Shown: piece after piece, positions 49,630-60,903 of the stretch
Layout: every line of letters starts with the position of its first letter
Numbering within the stretch: position 1 is the stretch's first letter
Source: Microbacterium sp. TNHR37B
GTDB lineage: Bacteria > Actinomycetota > Actinomycetes > Actinomycetales > Microbacteriaceae
DNA: 64,000 nucleotides
Assembly: GCF_001620065.1 (NCBI RefSeq)
Contig: NZ_LQGV01000003.1
Span: 806,001 to 870,000, forward strand
Direction: 5' to 3'
Position numbers and translations under genes: made by a program
Notes under the pieces: generated by a model
Told to the model about the DNA's origin: nothing
What the model saw: the letters and a program-made list of their open reading frames with translations, nothing else
Database searches by the model: none

Positions 49630-50640
49630 GTGGCCAGCCTGGAGGAGGTCGCCCGTCGGGCCGGAGTCTCGACGGCGACCGTCTCCCGCGCTCTGAGCGG
49701 GCGTGGGCGACTGTCGGAGCAGACGCGGGCGCGCGTGCGCGCGGCGGCCGACGAGCTCGGCTACGTGGTCTCGGTCGCGGCCTCGAGCCTCGCGACCGGC
49801 CGCACCCGCTCGATCGGGGTGATCGTTCCCCTCCTCGACCGCTGGTTCTTCGCCAACGTGCTCGACGGCATCGCGTCGGTGCTGTCACCCCGGGGCTATG
49901 ACATCACGCTGTACAACGCCACCGACGAGCCGGGCGACCGGCGGCGGTTGCTGCACACGTCGCTGCGTCGCGGGCGGGTGGATGCCGTCATCGTGTTGTC
50001 GGTGGACTTCACCGACCCCGAGATCGATGACCTCCGGGGACTCGGCCTGCCCGTGATCGGGCTCGGCACCCCGAGCGCCCGGCTCGCGACGCTGCAGGTG
50101 GACGACACGGCCGTCGCCCGACTGGCCGCTTCTCACCTGATCGATCTCGGGCACCGGGAGATCGCCCACATCGGTCACAGCCTCGGCGACGACCGGTCTC
50201 CCGACATCCCGACGCTGCGACGGCGCGGCTTCGACGCGGCGCTGGCCGAGGCGGGGCTGCGCCCGGCCGCTTTCGCCGCCGCGGACTTCACGATCGACGG
50301 CGGCTACCGGGCCGCGCGCGAGCTGCTGCGCACGACCGCTCCCACCGCCATCTTCGCGGCGTCGGACGAGATGGCCTTCGGCGCGCTCTTCGCGGCGCGG
50401 GAGGCCGGACGCGACGTGCCCGGCGACGTCTCGGTGATCGGCGTCGACGGACACGAGATGAGCGGGTTCTTCGGGCTCACCACGATCGAGCAGTTCCCCC
50501 ACGCGCAGGGACAGCGGGCCGCCGAGGCGGCGCTCGCGGCGCTCGCGGAGGACGTCGCCGCACCCGATCCCGTCCTCCCGTTCGCGCTCGTCCCGCGGGC
50601 CAGCACCGCCGCTCCTCCCCAGCCAGCGCCCGGTCGGTGA
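49630..50640 (+). CDS. LacI-family regulator of the alpha-glucosidase operon
   Basis: A 336-residue LacI-type repressor. The helix-turn-helix and hinge read MASLEEVARRAGVSTATVSRALSGRGRLSEQTRARVRAAADELGYVVSVAASSLATGRTRSIGV (about residues 1-64), followed by a ligand-binding core ending in VSVIGVDGHEMSGFFGLTTIEQFPHAQG. The GTG begins one base after the glucosidase stop (TGA-C-GTG), so it is co-transcribed. The palindrome in the glucosidase promoter makes this an autoregulated operon with maltose/trehalose-type sugars as likely inducers (inference). Confidence 0.9.
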   Translation: MASLEEVARRAGVSTATVSRALSGRGRLSEQTRARVRAAADELGYVVSVAASSLATGRTRSIGVIVPLLDRWFFANVLDGIASVLSPRGYDITLYNATDEPGDRRRLLHTSLRRGRVDAVIVLSVDFTDPEIDDLRGLGLPVIGLGTPSARLATLQVDDTAVARLAASHLIDLGHREIAHIGHSLGDDRSPDIPTLRRRGFDAALAEAGLRPAAFAAADFTIDGGYRAARELLRTTAPTAIFAASDEMAFGALFAAREAGRDVPGDVSVIGVDGHEMSGFFGLTTIEQFPHAQGQRAAEAALAALAEDVAAPDPVLPFALVPRASTAAPPQPAPGR

Positions 50641-50700
50641 GCTCCCTCACCGGCGCGACCGCCCTGACCTCGCACAGGAGCGCCGCGTAGGCTCGGAGGC

Positions 50701-51924
50701 ATGACGATCGACCTCGAGGCGCTCTACATCGACCTGCACCGTCATCCCGAGCTCTCCTTCCAGGAGACGCGGACCGCCGGCGTGATCACCCGAGAACTCG
50801 CGGCACTGGGGCTCGAGTACACCGAGGGCCTGGGGAAGACCGGTGTGGCCACGATCATCCGCAACGGAGAAGGCCCCGTCGTCTGGCTGCGCGCCGACAT
50901 GGACGGGCTGCCCGTCCCGGAGCAGACCGGGCTCGCGTACGCCTCCACGGCGCGAGGCACCGATCCTGCCGGCAACGACGTTCCCGTCATGCACGCGTGC
51001 GGGCACGACATGCACGTGACGGCTCTCCTCGACGCGCTGGAGCGACTGTCCGCGACCACCGAGGAGTGGTCGGGAACGGTCGTGGCCGTCTTCCAGCCGG
51101 CGGAGGAGTACGGCGCCGGCGCGCAGGCGATGATCGCCGACGGGGTGCTCGACGCGTGTCCCCGACCCGACATCGTGCTCGGGCAGCACCTCACTCCGCT
51201 CCCCGCAGGAGTGATCGGCGTGCGCCCCGGCACGCAGATGGCGGCCTCCGACGGCCTCACCGTGAAGCTCCTCGGCCGGGGCGGGCACGGCTCGCGTCCC
51301 CATGCCACGATCGACCCCATCGTCATGGCGGCCGCCACCGTGATGCGCCTCCAGACGGTCGTCTCCCGCGAGATCGACCCGCGAGAGATGGCGGTCGTGA
51401 CGGTCGGATCGCTGCACGCCGGCCTGAAGAACAACATCATCCCCGCCGAGGCGACGCTGGAACTGAGCCTGCGCTATCCCGACGACGACGCCCGCGCCGA
51501 CGTGCTCGGGCGCGTGGAGCGGATCGTCCGCGCCGAGGCGCAGGCATCGGGTGCCGACGAGGAACCGGTCATCACGGTGGACCACTCGTTGCCGCCGACG
51601 ATCAACGACGCGGCCGCCACCGCCCGGATCACGGCCGCGTTCGATCGCGCCTTCGGTGCGGGCACCGTGATCGACCCCGGTATGTTCACGGGGAGCGAAG
51701 ACGTGTCCTGGTTCGCGCGGGAGGCGGGTGTCCCCCTGGTGTTCTGGTTCTGGGGAGGCGTCGACCCGCAGACCTACGCCGCGGCGGTCGAACGGGGGAC
51801 GCTGAACGAGGACATCCCCACCAACCACTCGCCGTTCTTCGCTCCCGTCCTCCACCCGACCATCGAACGCGGTGTAGACGCCCTCGTCGTCGCTGCCCGC
51901 GAGTTCCTGGGAGACCCCGCATGA
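50701..51924 (+). CDS. M20-family amidohydrolase (N-acyl amino acid/IAA-conjugate type)
   Basis: A 407-residue metallo-amidohydrolase of the M20D/AmhX-HipO group: DLHRHPELSFQE at the start, metal ligands in MHACGHDMHVTALL, the catalytic glutamate in QPAEEYGAGAQAM, and a dimerisation domain beginning LLGRGGHGSRPHATIDPI. Substrates of relatives are hippurate, N-acetylated amino acids or auxin conjugates. The ATG is seven bases after TAGGCT (50688-50693), probably leaderless. The next gene overlaps it by four bases. Confidence 0.93.
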   Translation: MTIDLEALYIDLHRHPELSFQETRTAGVITRELAALGLEYTEGLGKTGVATIIRNGEGPVVWLRADMDGLPVPEQTGLAYASTARGTDPAGNDVPVMHACGHDMHVTALLDALERLSATTEEWSGTVVAVFQPAEEYGAGAQAMIADGVLDACPRPDIVLGQHLTPLPAGVIGVRPGTQMAASDGLTVKLLGRGGHGSRPHATIDPIVMAAATVMRLQTVVSREIDPREMAVVTVGSLHAGLKNNIIPAEATLELSLRYPDDDARADVLGRVERIVRAEAQASGADEEPVITVDHSLPPTINDAAATARITAAFDRAFGAGTVIDPGMFTGSEDVSWFAREAGVPLVFWFWGGVDPQTYAAAVERGTLNEDIPTNHSPFFAPVLHPTIERGVDALVVAAREFLGDPA

Positions 51925-52679
51925 CCGACCCCACCCCCGCCACCCGCGATCGCACCCCGCTCGTCCTGGGCATCGTCGCGGCCGTCCTGGCCGTCGCGGT
52001 GATCATCGCGCTCGTCGTGCTGCTGACCCGAGGGAACGGCGGATCGGAGCCTGCCTCGCAGACCCCCGGCGTTTCCTCCTCGACGAGTGCCGAGGCCTCC
52101 GACCCGGCGGGGAGCCCGAGCGCGCCGGCGACGCCGACCGAGAGCGAGGCTCCGGCCGCCGCGGGGATCACCCTCGCCGCCACCGGGCTCTCCCTCACCG
52201 ACGACGCCGGATCCTCGACGTTCACGTACGACTGGAACGGCGACATGGCCGGCGCGGTATCCACGCTCTCCGAGCTGTTCGGCGCGGCGCCGAAGGAGCG
52301 CGTCGAGAAGGGCAACGGATCCAGCTACCCCGACTACACGGTGTACCAGTGGCCCGGCATCGCCCTCTACGACATGAACCCGCTCGAGGGCGGCCCGAGT
52401 CGCGACGACTACTCCCAGCCGTCGTATCTGCGCCTGACGTCCAACGACGTCGACGGCGTGCCCGTGACGGCGGAGTTCGGCGTGAGGATCGGCATGCCGA
52501 TCGCCGATGTGCGGGCGTTGGACCCGGGTGTCGAGGTCGACCGCGGCGGCAATCCGCGCTTCGTCTTCGCCCCCGACCGCTCGGGATTCACCGACGGCAA
52601 GCCCGCCTACAGCGTGGTCGTGGACACGGACGGCGAGAAGGTCACCGCGATCCTGTACTACTACTACTCCGGCCGCTGA
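51921..52679 (+). CDS. Membrane-anchored extracytoplasmic protein, unknown
   Basis: A 252-residue protein: a short cytosolic head, one helix (LVLGIVAAVLAVAVIIALVVLL, about residues 14-35), a Ser/Thr/Pro/Ala linker to about 75, and an extracytoplasmic domain rich in Tyr and Asp (TFTYDWNGDMAGAVSTLSELFG ... DYTVYQWPGIALYDMNP ... YSVVVDTDGEKVTAILYYYYSGR). No family recognised; the same layout is frequent in Microbacterium. Coupled to the amidohydrolase (ATGA). Its 3' end overlaps the convergent VanZ-like gene by 38 bases. Confidence 0.78.
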   Translation: MTDPTPATRDRTPLVLGIVAAVLAVAVIIALVVLLTRGNGGSEPASQTPGVSSSTSAEASDPAGSPSAPATPTESEAPAAAGITLAATGLSLTDDAGSSTFTYDWNGDMAGAVSTLSELFGAAPKERVEKGNGSSYPDYTVYQWPGIALYDMNPLEGGPSRDDYSQPSYLRLTSNDVDGVPVTAEFGVRIGMPIADVRALDPGVEVDRGGNPRFVFAPDRSGFTDGKPAYSVVVDTDGEKVTAILYYYYSGR

Positions 52680-53754
52680 CGCCCCGCGCCACGCTCCCGT
52701 CGTCGCCCTCACGCGCGTCGGTGAGCTCTTGGCCGCTGAGGAGACCCGGAAGGCCCCGGCCGCGTCGCGTGGTGAACACGAGCACGACGGCGACGAAGAC
52801 GAACAGCCCCGATAGTGCGGACCACGGCGCCGGCAGCAGCTCGAGTGCGGAGTAGCCGCCCACTCCGCCGAGGAAACGCAACAGCCGCGCGAGCGGCACC
52901 GGGAGCGCCCCGCCGCGATACCGGAGCTCGACGGCGAGATCGCCGACCGACCGACCCGTGGTGAGGATCAGGATCAGCCACAGCGCGATGACCGCGAGAC
53001 CCGAGACCACGTCGAGGAGCCCCTCCGGGATGTCGGCGTCGGGCACCTGGAAGACGAAGCGCAGCGACAAGCCGACCGTCGTCGCCACGGCCGCGGTGAA
53101 GAGCCACGCGCCGAGCAGATCACAGAACGCCGCGAGCACGCGACGCCCGCGCGTGACGGGGTCGGGCTCGTCCGCGTCGGCGGTGCGCGAAAACCCGCGA
53201 TGGCGCTTCGGGACGACCAGCGACAGCACCGCCCCGATCAGGGCGCCGGTCGTGTTGGTCATGAGGTCGCCCACGTCGAAGAACCGGTACGCGCACGGGT
53301 AGATCCCCCACACGCCCGTGAGCTGCGTGGTCTCCACCAGCAGCGAGACGACGAAGCCGATCAGCACCGCCACGACGAAGCCGCGGCCGAAGAGCACCCG
53401 GACGAAGAAGCCGAGGGGGAGGAACAGCAGCACGTTGAAGACGAGTTGCAGCAGCTCCGGGCTCCGCAGCGGGTTCCCGGGGCCGGCAAAGGCCGCCTGC
53501 AGGTCGCGCACGACGGACATCGGATCGGTGATCGCGCCCACGCACCGGATCGCATCGGGGTCGGGGAGGGGGAGGAGCGTGTAGGTCCAGATCGCGAAGA
53601 AGTAGACGAGGAACGCCGCCCAGCCGGCGAACCTCCAGAATCCGAGCCCGCCGCGACGCCGGTAGCTGAGGGCGACGAACGGCACGAACAGCACCACGCC
53701 GACGAGGGCCCCGGCGACCATCGCGATGATGCCCAGAGTGATGCGATCGTCCAT
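52642..53754 (-). CDS. VanZ-like / RDD-like two-domain membrane protein
   Basis: A 370-residue membrane protein. The N-terminal half (about residues 1-190) is VanZ-like: WAAFLVYFFAIWTYTLLPLP, LQLVFNVLLFLPLGFFVRVLFG, SLLVETTQLTGVWGIYPCAYRFFDVGDLMTNTTGALIGA. The second half (about 210-345) is RDD-like: VLAAFCDLLGAWLFTAAVATTVG and GRSVGDLAVELRYRGG. VanZ relatives give low-level teicoplanin resistance, which is not implied here. The ATG is seven bases after TAGACT (53762-53767, minus strand), so leaderless. Confidence 0.88.
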   Translation of the reverse strand: MDDRITLGIIAMVAGALVGVVLFVPFVALSYRRRGGLGFWRFAGWAAFLVYFFAIWTYTLLPLPDPDAIRCVGAITDPMSVVRDLQAAFAGPGNPLRSPELLQLVFNVLLFLPLGFFVRVLFGRGFVVAVLIGFVVSLLVETTQLTGVWGIYPCAYRFFDVGDLMTNTTGALIGAVLSLVVPKRHRGFSRTADADEPDPVTRGRRVLAAFCDLLGAWLFTAAVATTVGLSLRFVFQVPDADIPEGLLDVVSGLAVIALWLILILTTGRSVGDLAVELRYRGGALPVPLARLLRFLGGVGGYSALELLPAPWSALSGLFVFVAVVLVFTTRRGRGLPGLLSGQELTDAREGDDGSVARGVSGRSSSSTGSR

Positions 53755-53845
53755 TCGAGCGAGTCTAGGAGCCCGAAGCTGCTGCGCCGGACGCCCGCGC
53801 GGGCGCCTCCGCGCGATCCGGCGAAAGGACCCCGGCGATCGCGTG

Positions 53846-53874
53846 TTGCGCGGCGGACGGCGCAGGCGTAATGT
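53846..53874 (+). promoter_or_regulatory. Promoter of the KimA-like transporter
   Basis: TTGCGC (53846-53851), a 17-bp spacer and TAATGT (53869-53874) precede the GTG at 53883 by eight bases. The -10 covers the in-frame ATG at 53871, so that codon cannot be in the message from this promoter. Confidence 0.65.
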
Positions 53875-53882
53875 CGCCCGCC

Positions 53883-55925
53883 GTGACTGACGAAAGTCGC
53901 GATCCGTCCGACGAGACGACCCCGATCGCGAAGCGCATCCTCCTCGGCGAGCCGCTGACCAGCGAACAGCTCGACGACCAGGCCCTCCCGAAGAAGATGG
54001 CGCTGCCGATCTTCGCCTCCGACGCCCTCTCGTCGGTGGCCTACGCCCCGCAGGAACTGGTGATGATCCTGCTCATCGGCGGCACCGCGTTCCTCGCGTT
54101 CGCACCGTGGGTCGCCGCGGCGGTCGTGGCGCTGCTGATCGTCGTCGTCCTCAGCTACCGGCAGTTGATCAAGGCCTACCCCTCGGGCGGCGGCGACTAC
54201 GAGGTGGCCCGCACGAACCTGGGCGAACGCGCCGGCGTCGTGGTGGCGGCCGCCTTGCTCGTGGACTACATCCTGACGGTGGCGGTGTCGATCGCGTCCG
54301 GCGTCGACAACATCATCTCGGCCGTGCCGGAACTGGACCCGTGGCGGATCGAGCTGGCCGTGGGGTTCGTCATCCTCATCATTCTCGTGAACCTGCGGGG
54401 TGTCCGCGAGGCCTCGACGGCGTTCGCGATCCCGACGTACGTGTTCATCGGCTCGGTGGCCGTCATGATCGTCACGGGCCTCGTCCGCTGGGCCTTCGGA
54501 GACGCCCCCGTCGCGTCGAGCGCGGCCTTCGAGGTGCACGGCGAGAGCCTCACCCAGGCCGCCGTGCTGCTGCTGATCCTCCGCGCCTTCTCGAGCGGAT
54601 GTTCGGCGCTCACCGGCGTGGAGGCCGTCTCCAACGGCGTTCCCGCCTTCCGCTCGCCCAAGGTCCGCAACGCCCAGCTCACGCTCGTGACGATGGGCAC
54701 GATCGCGATCATGCTGTTCGCCGGGCTCACCGCGCTCGCACTCATCACCGGCGTGCACTACGCGGAGAACCCGTGCCACCTGATCGGCTTCGACTGTGCG
54801 GGAACGCCGCAGCCCTCGCTCATGGCCCAGGTCGCCGCGGCGACGTTCGGCGCGGGCTCGATCCCGTTCTACGTGATCCAGGCGGCGACCGCGTGCGTCC
54901 TGCTCCTGGCGGCGAACACCGCGTTCAACGGGTTCCCGCTCCTGGGCGCGGTGCTGGCCCGCGACGGCTACGCACCCAAGTCGCTCAACACCCGAGGCGA
55001 CCGGCTGGTGTTCTCCAACGGCATGCTCATCCTGGGCGCCGCGGCCATCGTGGTGCTGGTCGTCTTCCAGGCCCGCCTCACCACGCTCATCCAGCTCTAC
55101 ATCATCGGCGTCTTCGTCTCGTTCTCGCTGGGTCAGATCGGGATGGTCAAGCACTGGCGCCGGGAGCTGCGCCTGCTCCCGCCCAAGCTCGTGTCGGAGA
55201 GGCGGGCGGCCGTCTCGGGACTCATCATCAACTTCGTCGGCGCGGCCTTCACGGTCGCGGTGCTGGCGATCGTCACGATCACGAAGTTCACGCACGGCGC
55301 GTACCTGGTGTTCTTCGCGATCCCGGTGCTGGCGCTCCTCATGGTCGGCGTGCACCGGTACTACCGCGATGTCGACCACGAGACCGCGATGGACGACGAC
55401 GTCCGCTTCGGCGCCTCCGGCGACGTCGCTCTCGTCCTCGTGGGACGCCTGCAGAAGCCGGTCGCGAAAGCGGTCGACTATGCCCTGGCCGCCCGGCACG
55501 ACGAGACGATCGCGGTGCATGTGGCGATCAACGAACAGGATGCGGTGGAACTGCAGGCGGACTGGGAGGCGCACCACATGCCCGTTCCGCTCGTGATCAT
55601 CGAGTCGCCCTTCCGGCACTACGCGGCGCCGGTGGCACAGTTCATCAAGGCGTACCGCGAGAAGCACGGGTCGACCGTCGTGACCGTGTATCTGCCGCAG
55701 TACATCGTGGGGCACTGGTGGGAGTCGCTCTTGCACAACCGCCGCGCGCGCCGCATCGCCCAGCAGCTGATGCTCGTGCACGGGGTGTCGATCACCCTCG
55801 TGCCGTGGCTACTGGACTCCACCGAGCTCATCTACGGACGACGGTCGCGGCCGCTCCCCGGCGATGACCGCGCGGGACGGATCACGTCGTACGGACTCGT
55901 GTCGCACACCGACGACGCGCCGTAG
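53883..55925 (+). CDS. KimA-like APC-superfamily K+ transporter
   Basis: A 680-residue, 12-helix transporter often labelled APC amino-acid permease, but with KimA (B. subtilis YdaO) hallmarks: FASDALSSVAYAPQELVMILLIGG (Asp47 and Tyr54, with the spacing of KimA Asp36/Tyr43), LSYRQLIKAYPSGGGDYEVARTNLGE, LLVDYILTVAVSIASGVDNI and NLRGVREAS. A cytosolic Usp-like tail follows (about 510-680). KimA is a high-affinity K+/H+ symporter controlled by c-di-AMP. The GTG start is set by the promoter. Kdp lies 3 kb away, supporting a K+ role. Confidence 0.82.
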   Translation: MTDESRDPSDETTPIAKRILLGEPLTSEQLDDQALPKKMALPIFASDALSSVAYAPQELVMILLIGGTAFLAFAPWVAAAVVALLIVVVLSYRQLIKAYPSGGGDYEVARTNLGERAGVVVAAALLVDYILTVAVSIASGVDNIISAVPELDPWRIELAVGFVILIILVNLRGVREASTAFAIPTYVFIGSVAVMIVTGLVRWAFGDAPVASSAAFEVHGESLTQAAVLLLILRAFSSGCSALTGVEAVSNGVPAFRSPKVRNAQLTLVTMGTIAIMLFAGLTALALITGVHYAENPCHLIGFDCAGTPQPSLMAQVAAATFGAGSIPFYVIQAATACVLLLAANTAFNGFPLLGAVLARDGYAPKSLNTRGDRLVFSNGMLILGAAAIVVLVVFQARLTTLIQLYIIGVFVSFSLGQIGMVKHWRRELRLLPPKLVSERRAAVSGLIINFVGAAFTVAVLAIVTITKFTHGAYLVFFAIPVLALLMVGVHRYYRDVDHETAMDDDVRFGASGDVALVLVGRLQKPVAKAVDYALAARHDETIAVHVAINEQDAVELQADWEAHHMPVPLVIIESPFRHYAAPVAQFIKAYREKHGSTVVTVYLPQYIVGHWWESLLHNRRARRIAQQLMLVHGVSITLVPWLLDSTELIYGRRSRPLPGDDRAGRITSYGLVSHTDDAP

Positions 55926-55948
55926 CCCCGAGGACGCGCCCCGGCCGG

Positions 55949-55965
55949 GCGGTACCCCGTACCGC
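55949..55965 (+). terminator. Short hairpin after the KimA-like gene
   Basis: GCGGTAC-CCC-GTACCGC forms a 7-bp stem with a three-base loop 24 bases after the stop, in the convergent gap before the coiled-coil gene. Confidence 0.45.
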
Positions 55966-55980
55966 GTCTGTCGCGGCGCC

Positions 55981-56937
55981 TCATCCGGCAGTGAGGATCT
56001 CCTCGCGCCGTGCCGTGAGGGCGGCCAGAACTCCCGCCGCTCGGGCGGCGCGGTCCCTCAGCTCGTCGGCCAGTCCGGCAAGCAGCGATCGGAGACGATA
56101 GGCCCGGTCGCGCGCCTCGGCGATGCGCGACTGCACCATCCAGTCGCTGAAGATGTTGTCGAAGAGCACGTCGAACACGGCGAGCCCCTGCGAGATCTCC
56201 GCTCCCCGGACGGCCGGGAGGTCGAGGTCGGCGAGTTCCACGCTGAGGCGTTCCAGCGCGCGGTTGACGGCGACGAAGGCTCGCGTCGCCTCATCGATAC
56301 GACTGTGTTTGACGAGGTCGGCCACCATGCCGCCGCCGAAGAAGGTGTCGTACGTCGCCCAACCGCCGGCACTCTCCAGGCGATCCACGGCATGATCGAG
56401 CGCCACGGTCGCCTGCTGGAGCGCCGCGGCCGCCTCGTCGATCTCCTTCTGCTCGGCGGCGACACGTCCGAGGTTCTCAGCGACGTGGGCGAGCTCGGCC
56501 GCCGGGGCACCACCCGCGTCGGCGAGACCGGCCTCGTAGGCGTCGAGCGCCCGCGCGTAGGAGCCCTCCACATCACCGAGCCCGTCGCGTTCCGCGCGCA
56601 CCCGCTCCGCGCTGGCCTTCGCGTCGTCGAGTCGCGCGCGGGCGGCGACGGTCGCGCGCGCTGCGGTGTCCGCTTCGGCCTGCTCGACGGCGACGCGCTC
56701 CTCGACATCGCCGCGGATCGTCGCCCACAAGCGCGCGGGCGAGAGCCGCTCCAGCCGTCGGACGTCGGCTTCCTCCGCCGCCTGGGCCTGTTCCAGGGGT
56801 CGGAGCTCGTCGCGCCGCGTCACCACGAGCTGTTCGGCGACGCGGAGCTGCGCGTCGAGCTTCGCGCGGCGCGCACGACGGTCGGCCGCGTCGCGCACCG
56901 CATCGGCGAGGGCGGCCAGGGAGGGAGAGCCTGTCAT
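55981..56937 (-). CDS. Coiled-coil cytosolic protein, unknown
   Basis: A 318-residue, almost wholly alpha-helical protein. Two long heptad regions are visible (about residues 10-125, Arg/Glu/Ala-rich, and 130-190), then a more globular segment GGWATYDTFFGGGMVADLVKHSRIDEATRAFVAVNRALERLSVELAD and AVFDVLFDNIFSDWMVQSRIAEAR, and a final helix. No signal peptide, membrane segment or nucleotide motif is seen. The segment YDTFFGGGMVADLVKHSRIDEA recurs in many uncharacterised bacterial proteins, so it may be the active part. Divergent from sufS across 85 bases. Confidence 0.8.
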   Translation of the reverse strand: MTGSPSLAALADAVRDAADRRARRAKLDAQLRVAEQLVVTRRDELRPLEQAQAAEEADVRRLERLSPARLWATIRGDVEERVAVEQAEADTAARATVAARARLDDAKASAERVRAERDGLGDVEGSYARALDAYEAGLADAGGAPAAELAHVAENLGRVAAEQKEIDEAAAALQQATVALDHAVDRLESAGGWATYDTFFGGGMVADLVKHSRIDEATRAFVAVNRALERLSVELADLDLPAVRGAEISQGLAVFDVLFDNIFSDWMVQSRIAEARDRAYRLRSLLAGLADELRDRAARAAGVLAALTARREEILTAG

Positions 56938-57013
56938 GCGCCCCAGCCTGTCACAGCGGGTGCACGCCGATCGGACCCGCAGCTCCGGAGCCGGCGGGGG
57001 CACCGGGGCGTAG

Positions 57014-58779
<1,766 letters not shown>

Positions 58780-58799
58780 CCTTCCCTCCTCCCCGCTCC

Positions 58800-58880
58800 C
58801 GGTGAGCGCAGGCTGTCGACGAGGGCACACACCGTCGACGTCAGCAACGTGTGCGGTCGGCGAGGGCACGTGCGATCGAC
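58800..58880. repeat. Dispersed hairpin repeat, decayed copy D
   Basis: The block GACGAGGGCACACACC ... GTCGACGTCA ... CGTGTGCGGTCGGCGAGGGCAC aligns with copies A-C over about 80 bases, keeping the inner GCACAC/GTGTGC stem and the central GACGTCA. The outer arms have mutated and no longer pair well. It lies just after sufU. Confidence 0.55.
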
Positions 58881-59038
58881 GCCGACGCGGCGCATGCGAA
58901 CCGTGAGGACCACGGCTCGCACCGTATGGAAAACGTGAGGACGCCGCTACGCAGCGGCGCACCGGAGTTGTATCGGATGCCGTGCCCACCGCGGGCACCC
59001 GCGATCCACAGGTCGCGGCTCGCCTCCCGGAGTCTCCC

Positions 59039-59122
59039 GTGCTGGATGTCATCTACCTCGCCGCGACGCTTACCCTCTTCGGGCTCGTCGCGCTCGTCGC
59101 CAAGGGGGCGGAGAAGCTCTGA
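59039..59122 (+). CDS. 27-residue membrane micro-protein coupled to kdpF
   Basis: GTG 59039, with GGAG six bases upstream, encodes 27 residues starting [20 protein letters not shown] and ending AKGAEKL: one helix and a basic C-terminus. Its TGA shares one base with the kdpF ATG, so the two are translationally coupled. The size and charge pattern suit a small subunit or regulator of Kdp, but the sequence is distinct from KdpF. I recall similar short ORFs before kdpF in other actinobacteria, unverified here. Confidence 0.7.
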   Translation: MLDVIYLAATLTLFGLVALVAKGAEKL

Positions 59123-59211
59123 TGGTCGTCTTCTCCGTGCTCGCCGCCCTTCTCGGCGTCGCCTCCCTCGTCTACCTCGTCGTCGCTCTCGTGAATCCGG
59201 AGCGCTTCTGA
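59122..59211 (+). CDS. kdpF: K+-transporting ATPase subunit KdpF
   Basis: A 29-residue single-helix protein ([20 protein letters not shown], ending VALVNPERF). The NPERF end is the classic KdpF C-terminus, and KdpF stabilises the KdpABC complex. Its stop overlaps the kdpA ATG by one base (TGATG). Confidence 0.9.
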   Translation: MVVFSVLAALLGVASLVYLVVALVNPERF

Positions 59212-60902
59212 TGCCGGGCACCGACAGCGCATCGATCTGGGCGGGCGTGCTCCAGTTCGCCACCGTCGCCCTCGCCCTGGCGCTCATCTACCGTCCGCTG
59301 GGCGACTGGATCGCGCGAGTGTTCACGCGCACCCGCCACTCCCGCGTCGAACGGGGCGTCTACCGTGTGATCGGCGTGGACGCCGCGGCCGAGACGACCT
59401 GGCAGGCGTACGCACGCGGCGTGCTGCTCTTCTCCCTCGCGGGCGTCGTGTTCGTCTACGCGCTGCAACGGCTTCAGGCGGCGCTGCCGTACTCGCTCGG
59501 CCTTCCCGCCGTTCCCGAAGGACTCGCGTTCAACACGGCCGTCTCGTTCGTGACCAACACCAACTGGCAGTCCTACTCGCCCGAGACGACCCTCGGCTAC
59601 ACGGTGCAGCTGGCCGGACTCGCGGTGCAGAACTTCGTCTCCGCCGCCGTCGGCATCGCCGTGGCCGTCGCCCTCGTCCGCGGGTTCGCGCGCCGCGGTG
59701 AAGGCACGATCGGCAACTTCTGGGTCGACCTGGTGCGGGCGGTGGGGCGGATCCTGCTGCCGTTGGCGATCGTCATGGCGATCGTGCTGCTGGTCGGTGG
59801 GGTAGTGCAGAACTTCGCCGGCTTCCAGAGCGTTCCCACCCTCTCCGGTGGATCCCAGGTGATCCCCGGCGGCCCGGTGGCATCGCAGGAGGCGATCAAG
59901 GAACTCGGCACCAACGGTGGCGGCTTCTTCAACGCTAACTCCTCCCACCCGTTCGAGAACCCCACTCCGTGGACGAGCGTGCTCGAGATCATCCTGCTGC
60001 TGGCGATCCCGTTCGCGATGCCGCGCGCGTTCGGGAAGATGGTCGGCGACCACCGCCAGGGCTACGCGATCCTCGCGGTGATGGCCTCGCTGTGGACCGC
60101 AGGGGTGGCCCTGACCACCTGGCTCGAGCTGCGAGGCGCCGGCACGGCACCGCAGTTGGCCGGCGGCGCACTGGAAGGCAAGGAAGTGCGCTTCGGCGTC
60201 TGGGGCTCGACCCTGTTCGCCGCCTCGACGACGGGCACCTCGACCGGCGCCGTCAACTCCATGCACGACTCGTACACGGCCCTGGGCGGCATGGTGCCGA
60301 TGGTGAACATGATGCTCGGCGAGGTCGCTCCGGGCGGCGTCGGATCCGGCCTCTACGGGATGCTGGTGCTCGCCATCATCGCCGTGTTCGTCGGTGGTCT
60401 CCTCATCGGCCGCACCCCCGAGTACCTCGGCAAGAAGATCGGACCGCGCGAGATCACCCTCGCGAGCCTGTTCATCCTCGTCACCCCCACTCTCGTCCTC
60501 GGCGGTGTCGCGCTGAGCTTCGCCGTGCCCACGCTGCGTGCGGATGTCGAGGCCACCTCGATCTGGAACCCGGGTGTGCACGGCCTGTCGGAACTGCTCT
60601 ACGCGTTCACGTCGGCCGCGAACAACAACGGTTCGGCATTCGCCGGACTCACCGCGAACACCCCGTGGCTGAACACGGCGCTGGGCGTGGCGATGCTGCT
60701 GGGCCGCTTCGTGCCGATCGTGCTCGTGCTCGCGCTGGCCGGTTCTCTCGCCGCGCGCGACCGCGTTCCGGCCACTTCCGGGACCCTCCCCACCCATCGC
60801 CCGCAGTTCGTCGGCCTCCTGATGGCCGTCACCGTCGTCGTCACGGCACTCACCTACTTCCCCGTCCTCACCCTCGGACCCCTCGCAGAAGGACTCGTCT
60901 GA
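59211..60902 (+). CDS. kdpA: K+-transporting ATPase subunit KdpA (channel-like)
   Basis: A 563-residue KdpA, the SKT-type subunit that selects K+. The four pore-loop regions are recognisable: [51 protein letters not shown] and [14 protein letters not shown]. About ten helices are predicted. It is coupled to kdpF upstream and separated from kdpB by one base. The opening Kdp stoichiometry F-A-B-C matches most bacteria. Confidence 0.96.
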   Translation: MPGTDSASIWAGVLQFATVALALALIYRPLGDWIARVFTRTRHSRVERGVYRVIGVDAAAETTWQAYARGVLLFSLAGVVFVYALQRLQAALPYSLGLPAVPEGLAFNTAVSFVTNTNWQSYSPETTLGYTVQLAGLAVQNFVSAAVGIAVAVALVRGFARRGEGTIGNFWVDLVRAVGRILLPLAIVMAIVLLVGGVVQNFAGFQSVPTLSGGSQVIPGGPVASQEAIKELGTNGGGFFNANSSHPFENPTPWTSVLEIILLLAIPFAMPRAFGKMVGDHRQGYAILAVMASLWTAGVALTTWLELRGAGTAPQLAGGALEGKEVRFGVWGSTLFAASTTGTSTGAVNSMHDSYTALGGMVPMVNMMLGEVAPGGVGSGLYGMLVLAIIAVFVGGLLIGRTPEYLGKKIGPREITLASLFILVTPTLVLGGVALSFAVPTLRADVEATSIWNPGVHGLSELLYAFTSAANNNGSAFAGLTANTPWLNTALGVAMLLGRFVPIVLVLALAGSLAARDRVPATSGTLPTHRPQFVGLLMAVTVVVTALTYFPVLTLGPLAEGLV

Positions 60903-60903
60903 C

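Noticed and set aside
58880..59038. Possible c-di-AMP (ydaO) riboswitch or other leader RNA before kdp
   Set aside because: Only a small GCCGCT/AGCGGC hairpin is visible; I could not match the conserved ydaO elements. A covariance-model search would be decisive.
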